Positions 34,791-43,853 are shown, numbered from the stretch's first letter. The stretch: 64,000 nt of DNA from Anniella stebbinsi (GCA_029215795.1 JARDYH010000005.1:33610001-33674000), one strand, 5' to 3'. Notes: generated by a model from the sequence alone, not told the origin. Program-made: numbers and translations.

Positions 34791-34868
34791 ATAGGGTAGC
34801 CTGCTAAAAATCAACAAAGTCATCAGCTGGCACATGGCCAGCTCTTCATGTGGTAATTGTGGCTAGAA

Positions 34869-35188
34869 TAGGCTGACCATATGAAAAGGAGGACAGGGCT
34901 CATGTAACTTTAATAGTTGTAGAGAAAAGGGAATTTCAGCCAGTGTCATTTGTACACAGTTAGTTCCTGGTGAAATTCCCTCTTCATCACATCAGTTAAA
35001 GTTGCAGGGGCCCTGCCTTCTTTTGTATATGGTCACTCTAGTATAGTGCCTACAACTTTAACTGTTGTGATGAAGAGGGAATTTCACCAGGAACTAATTG
35101 CATACAAATGACATTGTCTGAAATTCCCTTTTCTCTACAACTGTTAAAGTTACATGAGCCCTGTCCTCCTTTTCATATGGTCAGCCTA
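34869..35188 (-). mobile_element. H1 MITE type B with perfect duplication
   Basis: TAGGCTGACCATATG to CATATGGTCAGCCTA, flanked by GGCTAGAA on both sides (34861-34868 and 35189-35196, 8/8). The asymmetric centre (GTATATGGTCACTCTAGTAT) is reversed relative to the copies at 14779 and 23206, as expected for insertion in the other orientation. Confidence 0.95.
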
Positions 35189-35196
35189 GGCTAGAA

Positions 35197-36716
35197 GCTA
35201 GTGTGGATGGTGGGGGGCCAGACCAGAAACTGTTGGGGAAAAGGGAAGTGAGAAGCCCTTGAAGGTTGCAGGGGCTCTGTTTGTCTTTGCCCTCATGAAC
35301 TGACCTGGGATCATAGTGGGCTAGAGCGTCCCACTTGTGTGCGCTGCAGCTACGGCATATGATGCCCCAAGGCATTATATACATGTATGCACAGGAAGAG
35401 AAGCTGCCAAGTGCCCTACCGTAGAATACCTCTCTTATAGCTCAAAGAATAAGCACTGATTTAGCATCATTAATGGGCACAGCAATCCACAGAGTACAAA
35501 AGGACAGGTCCCTGCCCCTAGGATGTTACGGTCTAAATTTTATCTTAACATTATAGTACAAAACAGGCAAGGGTTAGGAGGACTAATTCTCACTGCCTGT
35601 GTACAGTACTACTTGGCATCATGTCATCCAGCAATTTGCAGCTGAACGTGTGTGATTTGCTTCCACGACATTTTTGAGGCCAACTGTGAACTTTACCTAC
35701 TAGAGATAGGCCTGTTTTTGTTTGCATTGTGGAATAAAAGAGTGGTGAGTCAAGCTCTTCTTTTTTGCTGAGAGCTGTCACTTCATGATCTGATATGCTA
35801 CCCTGAGTGTGGGAACAAATCAGAGCTTGTGGTGAATTCAAGGATAAGACCTCCAAGAATATATTCCTATATGTGAGCCATTCGCTAATTATATTAGGGC
35901 CAAATTCTATGTAATGCTAAATATATCACTTGCTGCTGAATCGATGATGATGATGATGATGTTAGGTGCAGGAGGGACCAATTCAGGGGAGGTGGTTTTT
36001 GTTTTTGTCCCGGGGTAATAACATCTGAAGAGGAAGGGATACAAAATATTTTTCTCAGGCTCGTGGTGGGGGAGAAAAGGGTTAAGTCCCCATTCTTGCA
36101 TGCTCTGGTCCAACAAAGTTTCCCCCATGTCTATTAATGGGGTGGGGGGGGGGGGGAGAGAGAGAGACAGCAGCAAGTGAAGCATTTAACATTACATCCA
36201 GTTTCCACCTTGTCTTACTTCTGTATCAGTAGGGGATGTATGGATTTTGTTAACTCTGTTTCATCCGTGTTTCTCAGATTATCAGGCATCTTTCATTCCT
36301 TCATTCAGTCATTGATAGACTCAATTTTTTGTTTCTGTTTTAGGGATGTACAAGAATTGCTTACACCAATGCGCATTAGTGCAAATGTGAATTTGCGTAA
36401 ATCCATTCCGCAAAGTTAAAAAGTGGTCCACAAGATAGAAGAATTTGTGTGTCAAGGGATGCATCTATATGGTGCCACTTTACCTACTGATTTCCCCCCC
36501 CCCCCAAAACCTGGCATCAATAGGGTTACATGGAAGGAGTGCTATCCAGCCAGGAAAGTGCGCAGCACCGTTGTCACACGGCGGTAATGGGCAGCAAATA
36601 TCAAATGACTGAAAACCCCCAAAAGCTTTTTGTTTGGTTTGGTTTTCTGGCAACTCTGCATAACATTAGCTTTGAAAGTTTGTAGTTGTGCATCCGCACT
36701 GCTGAAGTTAATTGAA
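35197..36716. other. No gene; simple repeats
   Basis: (GAT)n at about 35943-35962, a long G-run followed by GA at about 36140-36168, and a C-run at about 36496-36505. No element or exon is recognised. Confidence 0.45.
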
Positions 36717-36975
36717 TAGGGTGACCATATGAAAAGGAGGACAGGGCTCCTGTATATTTAACAGTTGTATAGAAAAAGGAATTTCAGCAGGTGTCCAGTA
36801 CAGCTAGAGTGACCTGATACAAAGAGGGCAGGGCTCCTGCAGCTTTAACTGTTGTGAAGAAGGGGGAATTTCATCAGGTGTTGCATGCATACAAATGGCA
36901 CCTGCTGAAATTCCCTTTTCTATACAACTGTTAAAGATACAGGAGCCCAGTCCTCCTTTTCATAAGTTCACCCTA
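36717..36975 (+). mobile_element. H1 MITE type A, left half shortened
   Basis: TAGGGTGACCATATG to a mutated CATAAGTTCACCCTA. The second unit is mostly deleted. No convincing target duplication. Confidence 0.85.
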
Positions 36976-37001
36976 TGTTATACATAATAACTGACCCTAC
37001 T

Positions 37002-37195
37002 TTCATTCCAGAATGAGACTTTAATGTCACCAAGGTGGCCATTACTAAACATAGGCTGACGATAGTGACCATATACAAAAGAAGGCAGGGCCGCTGCAAC
37101 TTTAACTGCTATGATGAAGAGGGAATTTCATCAGGAACTAATTGCATACAAATGACATTGGCTGAAATTCTCTTTTCTCTACAACTGTTAAAGTT
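37002..37195 (+). mobile_element. Partial tandem duplicate of H1 and its flank
   Basis: Flank 37002-37065 (ending AACATAGGCTGACGATA) plus only the right half of an H1 element. Both parts are repeated at 37196-37527 with the same private variants (GGGCCGCTGCAACTT, CTGCTATGATGAAG, CATCAGGAAC, TTCTCTTTTC), so this is a local duplication and not a second insertion. Confidence 0.9.
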
Positions 37196-37244
37196 TCATT
37201 CCAGAATGAGACTTTAATGTCACCAAGGTGGCCATTACTAAACA

Positions 37245-37563
37245 TAGGCTGACGATATTAAAAGGAGGACAGGGCTCATGTAACTTTAACAGTTTTAGAG
37301 CAAAGGGAATTTCAGCCAGTGTCATTTGTATGCAATTAGTTCCTGGTGAAATTCCCTCTTCATCACAACAGTTAAAGTTGCAGGCACTATACTAGAGTGA
37401 CCATATACAAAAGAAGGCAGGGCCGCTGCAACTTTAACTGCTATGATGAAGAGGGAATTTCATCAGGAACTAATTGCATACAAATGACATTGGCTGAAAT
37501 TCTCTTTTCTCTACAACTGTTAAAGTTACATGAGCCCTGTCCTCCTTTTCATATGGTCAGCCT
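37245..37563 (+). mobile_element. H1 MITE type B, full length
   Basis: TAGGCTGACGATATTAAAAG to CATATGGTCAGCCT. Flanks ACTAAACA / ACGAAACA (7/8). This is the complete copy within the duplicated block. Confidence 0.88.
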
Positions 37564-37734
37564 ACGAAACATTCACTTGGAGCTTGTCCCCTGCCCTGTA
37601 TCCTTGTGCCTACCCTGCATTGGGATCCACACCCTAACTACGCCCACCCTCTTAATCCGAACTGAAGCTACCACAGACACACACACAAAGAACTGTAGTG
37701 ACATCAGTCCCACCAACATCCCAGGCACGCCTGG

Positions 37735-38124
37735 TTCGTAGGCGAGAGAAGGCCTTCTCCGTGGCTGTTCCAAGGCTCTGGAACTCCCTTCCTAAGGAAG
37801 CTAGACTGGCTCCCTCTGTGCTGCACTTCCGGAGGCAGGCAAAAACTTTTTTATTCCAGCAGGCGTTTTGAAATACGCTGGACCTATGTTAATGTATGGT
37901 TTTGTTTTGTTTTTAATATTTGTTACTGTTTTAAAATTTTTTAAATGTTTTAATTTTACTGTAGATTTAATTCTATTTTAACTTTTGTAAGCTTATATTT
38001 ATATGTTTTAATTGTACATGTTTTAAGTTTGTGAACTGCTTTGAGTCCCATCCCTGGGAAAAAGGCGGGATATAAAAAATAAATAAATAAATAAATAAAT
38101 AATATAATATAATATAATATAATC
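37735..38124 (+). pseudogene. L2 LINE 3' end: RT C-terminus and tail
   Basis: 37743-37871 reads in one frame as the last ~40 residues of an L2-type ORF2, with REKAFSVAVPRLWNSLPKEA and HFRRQAKTFLFQQAF before a TGA. A T-rich 3' UTR follows, then TTTGAGTCCCATCCC, AAAGGCGGGATATAAA and an (AAAT)n/(AATAT)n tail. The N-terminus and the catalytic RT core are absent. The DIRS element begins 17 bp beyond the tail. Confidence 0.85.
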
Positions 38125-38140
38125 AGAGCAAAGTAAAAAA

Positions 38141-38324
38141 TGCAGGTTGCTTACCTGTAACTGTAGTTCTTCGAGTGGTCATCTGTGCATTCACACATAT
38201 GGGCTCTGCGCCGGCGCCGAGCCCCAATCGGGAAACTTCCTAGCTAGCTTAGTGCTATTTTTGGCGGGAACCCCTCCCCCACCATCCACTGCGCATGCTC
38301 CGGGTCCCGCCTTACCTCAGTTCT
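38141..38324. repeat. DIRS 3' terminal repeat
   Basis: 38191-38324 is an exact inverted copy of 44055-44188 (134 bp, no mismatch by eye). The outer 50 bp (TGCAGGTTGCTTACCTGTAA and onward) are specific to this end. Part of them (from TTCTTCG) is related to the other end with small gaps. Confidence 0.95.
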
Positions 38325-38429
38325 CTGAGACCGCGTATGGCCTCGCACTAAGGTAATACATAGGAAGCATATGCGCCCTAAACCTCTTGCACACACACTA
38401 GCGTAGCATAGAGGGGATGGTGGGTGGGT

Positions 38430-38524
38430 TGTGTGAATGCACAGATGACCACTCGAAGAACTACAGTTACAGGTAAGCAACCTGCATTTCTTCTTCGTGG
38501 TCTCTGTGCATCACACATATGGGC
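38430..38524. repeat. DIRS internal complementary region
   Basis: 38430-38486 is the exact reverse complement of the 3' outer end (38141-38197), and 38488-38524 is the exact reverse complement of the 5' outer end (44175-44211). They are joined by one T. In the DIRS model this segment templates completion of the ends and joining into a circle. Its perfect agreement with both ends supports an intact, recently replicated copy. Confidence 0.93.
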
Positions 38525-38570
38525 GAGTAATTAGCCACACTTACCGGAGGAGGGTATGCACGCTGGTGGA

Positions 38571-41402
38571 TCACTGACAAATAGAAGACAGGACTGCCCG
38601 GCCAAACGAAGCGTCCCGTGCTGCTCTCACGTCCAACCTGTAGTGTTTCACAAAGGTTGAAGCGTTCGACCATGTTGCCGCTCTGCAAATATCTGGAACC
38701 GCTGCTCCATGGAGCAGAGCCGTCGATGTGGCTTGTCCCCTGGTTGAATGCGCTGTGAACGAAACAGGGGGCTGCTTGCCCAGAACTTGGTAAGCTAAAA
38801 CGATAGTGTCAACGATCCAACGGGAGAGACGTTGAGGGGAAACTGCCGACCCTTTCATCCTACCCCCGTAACATACAAACAATCTATCGGATTTACGGAT
38901 TGATTCTGTCCTTTTCTTATAAAACGCTAACGTACGCCTTACATCCAACGCGTGCAATGCTGTACAAAGCGGGTCCGTAGACGCCTTGAAAAACGTAGGA
39001 AGAACGATATCCTGGTTAATGTGAAACATTGAAGAAACTTTGGGTACAAACGAAGGCCCAGGACGCAACACAACCTTGTCCTTAAAAAACTGGGTATAGG
39101 GAGGCTCCACCATTAGTGCCGCTAATTCTGAGGCACGTCTAGCAGATGTTATAGCTACTAAAAATACTGCTTTAAAAGTTAGTAGCCGGAGGTCAATCGT
39201 AGCTAAAGGCTCAAACGGCTTTGTCGTTAAAGCAGTTAATACAACTGATAAGCTCCATTGAGGAACAATCTGGCGCAACGGTGGAAACATGTTTCGTAAG
39301 CCTTTCATAAAAGTCTTTGCCACTGGGTGTGTAAACACCGTGAAGCCATTTATCTTAGTGTGTTGTCCTGAAATGGCCGCTAAATACACTTTGATGGAGG
39401 CGGGTTTTAAGCCTACTGTATGAAGATAGTACAAAAAGTCGATGATCCCCGTTATGGGGCCATCGCGAGGAGGGAATTTCTTTTCCTCAGCAAATCGCAG
39501 GAAACGGTTCCATTTTCTAGCGTAAGAAGCTCTAGTAGACGGTTTGGTAGAGGCTTCAAAAATGGAACGCAGAGCCAGTGACATCTTTAGAGATTGCCAC
39601 CTGGTTTGATCCTCCATGCTGTTAGGTGTAGAGACTGGAGGTTGGGGTGCAGGACAGCTCCCGCATACCTGGACAGGAGGTTCGGTATCCTGGGCAGGCG
39701 CCACCATTGTTGATGTGACAGGCGGGCGAGAGTGGTGAACCAGTGTTGCCTCGGCCACCATGGGGTAACCATTATCGCGTCCAACTTGCATCTGTCGGCC
39801 TTTGCCACCGCCCTCGCAATAAGCGGGAAAGGTGGGAACATATAAAGGAAGCCGTTGGACCAGTCCCATTGGAATGCATCTCCTAGCGATGCAGGTCCAA
39901 TCCCCGCTCGAGAACAGTAGTCTTGGCAAACGGTGTTTGCAGAAGTAGCAAACAAGTCTATCGTTGGCGTGCCCCATCTCGTAAAAAGGCGAGCCAGGAC
40001 ATCCGGTGATAATTCCCATTCGTGGGTATCGGTGAATTCTCTGCTGAGCGCGTCTGCCTCCGCATTGTCTGCACCCGCAATGTGAAGGGCAGACAGGTAG
40101 ATGTCCCTGCGAACAGCCCAATGCAGAATGTCTAATGCCATACTGAGAATGCGCGGAGATCGCGTTCCGCCCTCTTTGTTTATGTACCACACCACGGTGG
40201 TGTTGTCTGACATTATGCGAACGTGATGACCTTGAATGTGCGGTAAGAATGCACGGAGGGCTCTTTTCACTGCTAGAAACTCTAGGAGGTTGATATGGAG
40301 CCGAGACTCTGACGGCGACCATTTTTCCTGAATTTTTAGGCCGTTGAAATGCGCTCCCCACCCTTCCAGAGATGCATCCGTTGTGACGATTCGGGTGGGT
40401 TCTGTCTGGTGAAAGGGCATGCCGTGTGATAGATGCGCCATGGTCGCCCACCAACGGAGAGAGGGAAGAACGGATGGCGGAATCGTAAGTATTATGTTTC
40501 TTGGATTTAGGTACGGACGGTAACGTCTGAGGAGGACCTGCTGTAACGGGCGCATGTAGAGACGAGCCCAGCGGACAACGAACACCGCAGAGGCCATGAA
40601 GCCCAATAGGCGTAGCACTGTATACGCTGTCACACGTGATCGTCGTTGGAGCCGCGATGCGAGAGATGCGATGGCTTGTCTGCGCGCCACTGGTAGGAAT
40701 GCTCGCCCTACGGTGGAGTCTAAGATCACCCCTATAAATTGGATCCTCTGTGCCGGTTGAAAAATGGACTTTTCTCTGTTTATTTGCAGGCCCAGGCTGG
40801 TGAGACAGGAGGTGACGAGGTGGACATCGGAGAGAGCTCGCGACTGGGAAGAGGACACGATCAGCCAATCGTCGAGGTAAGGGTATAGTTCGATGTTCTG
40901 TGCCCTTAGATGGGCACATACCACCGCCATGCATTTGGTGAAGACCCTTGGTGCCGTTCGCAGGCCAAAGGGTAGGACCGAAAATTGATAGGCTTTGTTC
41001 CCTATCAGGAATCTCAAATATTTTTGATGAGCAGGGTGTATGGGAATGTGAAAATAAGCGTCCTTGAGGTCCACCAGTGTGAACCAACGATTTCGTCTGA
41101 GGAGCGGTAGTACTTGCGCCAATGTGATCATGCGAAATTTTTTTGGTTTGATGAATTTGTTCAAGTGTCTGAGGTCCATTATGGGCCGCAGCCCTCCGTC
41201 CCTTTTCGGAACCGTGAAGTAGCGCGAGTAAAAACCCGCTTTTAAAAGACGCGATGGGACGCGCAAGATGGCATTTTTTTCTAACAGGGTTATTGTCTCC
41301 TGTAGAAGCGTGATCGATGATTGGGTGTACTTCACTGTGCCGAGAGGAGGGAAGGTGTGAAATTCTATGCGGTACCCTTCGGATATCGTGGCGAGCACCC
41401 AT
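38571..41402 (-). CDS. DIRS tyrosine recombinase (long open frame)
   Basis: The product is expected to integrate the circular DNA intermediate. The frame is 943 codons from an ATG at 41402, but only the last 348 residues (from an internal ATG at 39617) look like recombinase. They include an N-terminal core-binding part (STRASYARKWNRFLRF), the first catalytic Arg in SARRASELAAL (about R756), H885 and R888 in the HSTRG box, W911 and the nucleophile Y921 in HYRLDV. The first ~595 codons overlap the RT frame and resemble no family I know. Translation could start at 39617 or arise by UGA readthrough from Gag, which is in the same frame 28 codons upstream. The recombinase start overlaps the RT end by 31 nt. 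Confidence 0.9.
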   Translation of the reverse strand: MGARHDIRRVPHRISHLPSSRHSEVHPIIDHASTGDNNPVRKKCHLARPIASFKSGFLLALLHGSEKGRRAAAHNGPQTLEQIHQTKKISHDHIGASTTAPQTKSLVHTGGPQGRLFSHSHTPCSSKIFEIPDREQSLSIFGPTLWPANGTKGLHQMHGGGMCPSKGTEHRTIPLPRRLADRVLFPVASSLRCPPRHLLSHQPGPANKQRKVHFSTGTEDPIYRGDLRLHRRASIPTSGAQTSHRISRIAAPTTITCDSVYSATPIGLHGLCGVRCPLGSSLHAPVTAGPPQTLPSVPKSKKHNTYDSAIRSSLSPLVGDHGASITRHALSPDRTHPNRHNGCISGRVGSAFQRPKNSGKMVAVRVSAPYQPPRVSSSEKSPPCILTAHSRSSRSHNVRQHHRGVVHKQRGRNAISAHSQYGIRHSALGCSQGHLPVCPSHCGCRQCGGRRAQQRIHRYPRMGIITGCPGSPFYEMGHANDRLVCYFCKHRLPRLLFSSGDWTCIARRCIPMGLVQRLPLYVPTFPAYCEGGGKGRQMQVGRDNGYPMVAEATLVHHSRPPVTSTMVAPAQDTEPPVQVCGSCPAPQPPVSTPNSMEDQTRWQSLKMSLALRSIFEASTKPSTRASYARKWNRFLRFAEEKKFPPRDGPITGIIDFLYYLHTVGLKPASIKVYLAAISGQHTKINGFTVFTHPVAKTFMKGLRNMFPPLRQIVPQWSLSVVLTALTTKPFEPLATIDLRLLTFKAVFLVAITSARRASELAALMVEPPYTQFFKDKVVLRPGPSFVPKVSSMFHINQDIVLPTFFKASTDPLCTALHALDVRRTLAFYKKRTESIRKSDRLFVCYGGRMKGSAVSPQRLSRWIVDTIVLAYQVLGKQPPVSFTAHSTRGQATSTALLHGAAVPDICRAATWSNASTFVKHYRLDVRAARDASFGRAVLSSICQ
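39587..41398 (-). CDS. DIRS reverse transcriptase / RNase H polyprotein
   Basis: Copies the element RNA into DNA. RT motifs: VDLKDAYFHIPI (residues 109-120, catalytic D110), LPFGLRTAP (142-150) and YLDDWLI with D176/D177. RNase H: D341 in TDAS, E373 in LLEF, D398 in SDNT and D449 near DALSRE, the DIRS subtype. Residues ~475-560 (DLFATSANT, FPPF at 521-524, TPWWP) match the extra domain after RNase H that has been proposed in DIRS elements to be a Dam-like adenine methyltransferase. I cannot confirm activity. The stated start is a GTG. The frame is open upstream past 41489 to at least 41640, and conserved-looking ITSDRWVL lies just before it, so the true N-terminus probably comes by +1 frameshift from Gag or an unknown start. 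Confidence 0.93.
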   Translation of the reverse strand: MLATISEGYRIEFHTFPPLGTVKYTQSSITLLQETITLLEKNAILRVPSRLLKAGFYSRYFTVPKRDGGLRPIMDLRHLNKFIKPKKFRMITLAQVLPLLRRNRWFTLVDLKDAYFHIPIHPAHQKYLRFLIGNKAYQFSVLPFGLRTAPRVFTKCMAVVCAHLRAQNIELYPYLDDWLIVSSSQSRALSDVHLVTSCLTSLGLQINREKSIFQPAQRIQFIGVILDSTVGRAFLPVARRQAIASLASRLQRRSRVTAYTVLRLLGFMASAVFVVRWARLYMRPLQQVLLRRYRPYLNPRNIILTIPPSVLPSLRWWATMAHLSHGMPFHQTEPTRIVTTDASLEGWGAHFNGLKIQEKWSPSESRLHINLLEFLAVKRALRAFLPHIQGHHVRIMSDNTTVVWYINKEGGTRSPRILSMALDILHWAVRRDIYLSALHIAGADNAEADALSREFTDTHEWELSPDVLARLFTRWGTPTIDLFATSANTVCQDYCSRAGIGPASLGDAFQWDWSNGFLYMFPPFPLIARAVAKADRCKLDAIMVTPWWPRQHWFTTLARLSHQQWWRLPRIPNLLSRYAGAVLHPNLQSLHLTAWRIKPGGNL

Positions 41403-41486
41403 CTGTCGCTCGTTATGGACGCCCAGCGCTGTATAAACGGTTGTAGTCTGTTTGTCCGAGATTTGGGGAGGACAATAGGAACGGAG

Positions 41487-43853
41487 TCAAAGACGCCGTT
41501 TTGACGTCTGGTCCTGCCTGCGCGCTTTGGAGTATCTGGGCGCTGCCTTTCTGGATTGGAAGGAAGATTGTGGCTGTTGCGCCTGGAAACGCTGAGTGCG
41601 CTCTTGCTGACGTCGTGGCTGATATTGAAAAGGACGGTACCAACGCCGCTGGCGAGTCTGTTGCTGAGGTTGCTGCCCTGTTGCGCCCATTTTTCTCGCT
41701 GTCATCTTAGCTTTATGGATGACATCCATAGCCGTATCGGTGGTTGCATGAAATAACCCCTCCCCGTCGAACGGGAGGTCCTCAATGCGAGTCTTGGTTT
41801 CAGTAGGCAATGTGGAGGTGCGTAACCATGCATGGCGACGTAGGGCTACCGCCCCAACCAGTGCTTTTGCTGAGCAGTCTGTTTGGTGACTAGCCGTCGT
41901 AAGTTGTTGTCTCGACAGCCTAGTAGCTTCAGTCTGGAAAACACGGGCTAACTCCCGCTGATCGTCTGGGAGATAATCTGTCAGCGTAGAAATCTTCTCC
42001 CAGAGAAAGAGCTGGTACCTTGCCATGGTTGCCTGATAGTTTGCTATCTTGAATCCCAACGTCGCTGATGAATAAACGCGACGCCCAAACGCATCCAACT
42101 TCCTTCCTTCTTTGTCTATTGGCGTTGAATGACTCCTGCCTGGACGCCCTTGAGATGACTCAACGACAATGGAGTTTGGCCGTGGATGACAGCATAGGTA
42201 TGGCGCGTCCCCGTCCTTAACTTTATATAGCGTCTCCAGTCTCTTAGATGTCATGGCTGCTGTGGCTGGGTTTTCCCATGGACCTTTGAAAGTTTTAAGG
42301 AGTGTGGGTACCAAGGGCAAAGTTAGCTGAGGCGCTGGTTCCGAGTACATGACATCGTAAATTTTATCCTCTAAGTCATCCTGTGGTTGGTGAATATCCA
42401 GACCAAGAGACTGAGCCATTCTCTGCATCTGGTCGGAAAATGAGCCAAGTTCTAAAGATGGCGAAGGTCTGTCTGTGGACCCAACATCTTCAGGTGGTGA
42501 CGGCATTGATGGAGCTAGAGAGCGTACTGAGGAGGTGTCAGAAGCGTAGCCATCCCCCGATGTAGGGGAGAGAGGCCTCCGGCTTACTGTCGCAGAAGCG
42601 TGCTTGTGCGCCATCGATGGTCGTTGTGCCTGACTGGCTGCACGACGTTCCTTGATCCGTGATGGTGAGCGTCCAATCCTTCGTCCCGTATAGGGATCAA
42701 ACAGGTAGCGTGGTTCACCACGGTGCCTAGACCTACTACGAGACCTGTCTGAATAAGAATCCCAACGACGAGACTGTGAATGTGACCGCGATCGGGATCG
42801 AGACCGATAGCTCGCCGTCTGAGATGCCCTCGACATCGGCGACGGTACCGGCAATGTCTGCTGCGCCGCGTCTACCTCTAAATTGGCGTCGGTATCGATG
42901 CCCATTGAAACATCCGATTGGATGACGTCGACGAGCTCCACATCCGAGGAGCACCCCTCCAGGCTCAATGATGGCAAAACTGGTCGCGGAGGCAACGACG
43001 TCGCTCTATGGGCTAACGAAGTGGAACGCTGGGATAGGATCGGCGACGACGCTGGACGAGACGGTGTCGGGGTCGACTGTTTCCTGGCCGGTGCCGAAGG
43101 CTGGCATACTGGAATCGGTGGGGTCGATGTCGACAGTCTCGGTGTCGATGGAGTTTTTTGTTTTGTCGACGTCGAGAGCCGCTTCGGCACCGAAGGCGGA
43201 TCCAACTTCGATGTCGACGGGCGCTTCGGGGTCGACACTCGTTGTTCTCCCGACGCCGAAGGATGTCTCGAAGTCGACGGTTCCTTCGATGTCGATGGCC
43301 GCCTAGAGACCGATAGAGCGTGTTTCGCCGGCGCCACTGCTTTGCTCGGCTTCGTGACCGACGATTTCGATGCCGAGGCGAGCTTCATTGAAGATTTCGA
43401 TTTGGTGACCTTAGACTTAGTCTTGCCCGACTTCTTGGTCGGTACCGTTGGCTTTTCAATGGGGTCCTCCACCATTAGCTGTAACGGGTCCTCTGCTGCT
43501 TCCCCGTGAGGGAATGAGCGAGGTGATGCCGGATTTGAGCGATTTACAGGCGTCTGCCCACGCTCTCCGGAGGCCCTCCGCCCGGCATCCGAGTCCATAG
43601 ACAGTGGCGATTGGTCTCTTTGGCGACGTTTTTGAGGCGGTCGGTCAACGGCAGACAAAGCCTTGCTCCACAGCAAACTACGGAGCCTATCGGCTCTATT
43701 ACGCCGGGTCTGGCGTGAAAAAGTCATACAGTGGGGGCAAGAGTCGACTACATGCCCTTCCCCCAAACACACGAGGCATAATGAATGGCCATCCGTGAGG
43801 GTCAATTTTGCGCTGCATCGGGAGCAGTGCTTGAACAGCGCTGATTGCGCCAT
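41487..43853 (-). CDS. DIRS Gag-like protein (ORF1)
   Basis: The 788-aa protein probably packages the element RNA. An N-terminal Cys/His cluster (C10, C13, H23, C26, C29, H34, C39, C42) looks zinc-binding. Residues ~140-290 are a Ser/Thr/Pro/Lys-rich low-complexity part with repeated RPSTSK-like units. Residues ~349-376 are an Arg-Ser run typical of SR splicing proteins. The conserved DIRS Gag core spans ~470-710, with KLDAFGRRVYSSATLG, LRRHAWLR and LPFDGEGLF. The C-terminus is Gln/Arg-rich and basic. The stop is a single UGA followed by C; the same frame stays open into the recombinase frame. The 3' part overlaps the RT frame. Confidence 0.9.
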   Translation of the reverse strand: MAQSALFKHCSRCSAKLTLTDGHSLCLVCLGEGHVVDSCPHCMTFSRQTRRNRADRLRSLLWSKALSAVDRPPQKRRQRDQSPLSMDSDAGRRASGERGQTPVNRSNPASPRSFPHGEAAEDPLQLMVEDPIEKPTVPTKKSGKTKSKVTKSKSSMKLASASKSSVTKPSKAVAPAKHALSVSRRPSTSKEPSTSRHPSASGEQRVSTPKRPSTSKLDPPSVPKRLSTSTKQKTPSTPRLSTSTPPIPVCQPSAPARKQSTPTPSRPASSPILSQRSTSLAHRATSLPPRPVLPSLSLEGCSSDVELVDVIQSDVSMGIDTDANLEVDAAQQTLPVPSPMSRASQTASYRSRSRSRSHSQSRRWDSYSDRSRSRSRHRGEPRYLFDPYTGRRIGRSPSRIKERRAASQAQRPSMAHKHASATVSRRPLSPTSGDGYASDTSSVRSLAPSMPSPPEDVGSTDRPSPSLELGSFSDQMQRMAQSLGLDIHQPQDDLEDKIYDVMYSEPAPQLTLPLVPTLLKTFKGPWENPATAAMTSKRLETLYKVKDGDAPYLCCHPRPNSIVVESSQGRPGRSHSTPIDKEGRKLDAFGRRVYSSATLGFKIANYQATMARYQLFLWEKISTLTDYLPDDQRELARVFQTEATRLSRQQLTTASHQTDCSAKALVGAVALRRHAWLRTSTLPTETKTRIEDLPFDGEGLFHATTDTAMDVIHKAKMTARKMGATGQQPQQQTRQRRWYRPFQYQPRRQQERTQRFQAQQPQSSFQSRKAAPRYSKARRQDQTSKRRL

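Noticed and set aside
34869..37563. An invertible central segment in H1 type B (centre reversed between copies)
   Set aside because: The outer parts are palindromic, so a copy inserted in the opposite orientation looks as if only its centre were flipped. Simple insertion orientation explains it.
38147..38480. Two short frames sharing the same N-terminal sequence on opposite strands
   Set aside because: They come from the DIRS terminal repeat and its internal mirror copy, not from genes.
42883..43509. 208-codon plus-strand open frame rich in Asp, Val and Gly
   Set aside because: It is the antisense of the Ser/Thr/Pro-rich part of the DIRS Gag. Repeated TCGA-type codons there suppress stops on both strands, and it has no domain of its own.
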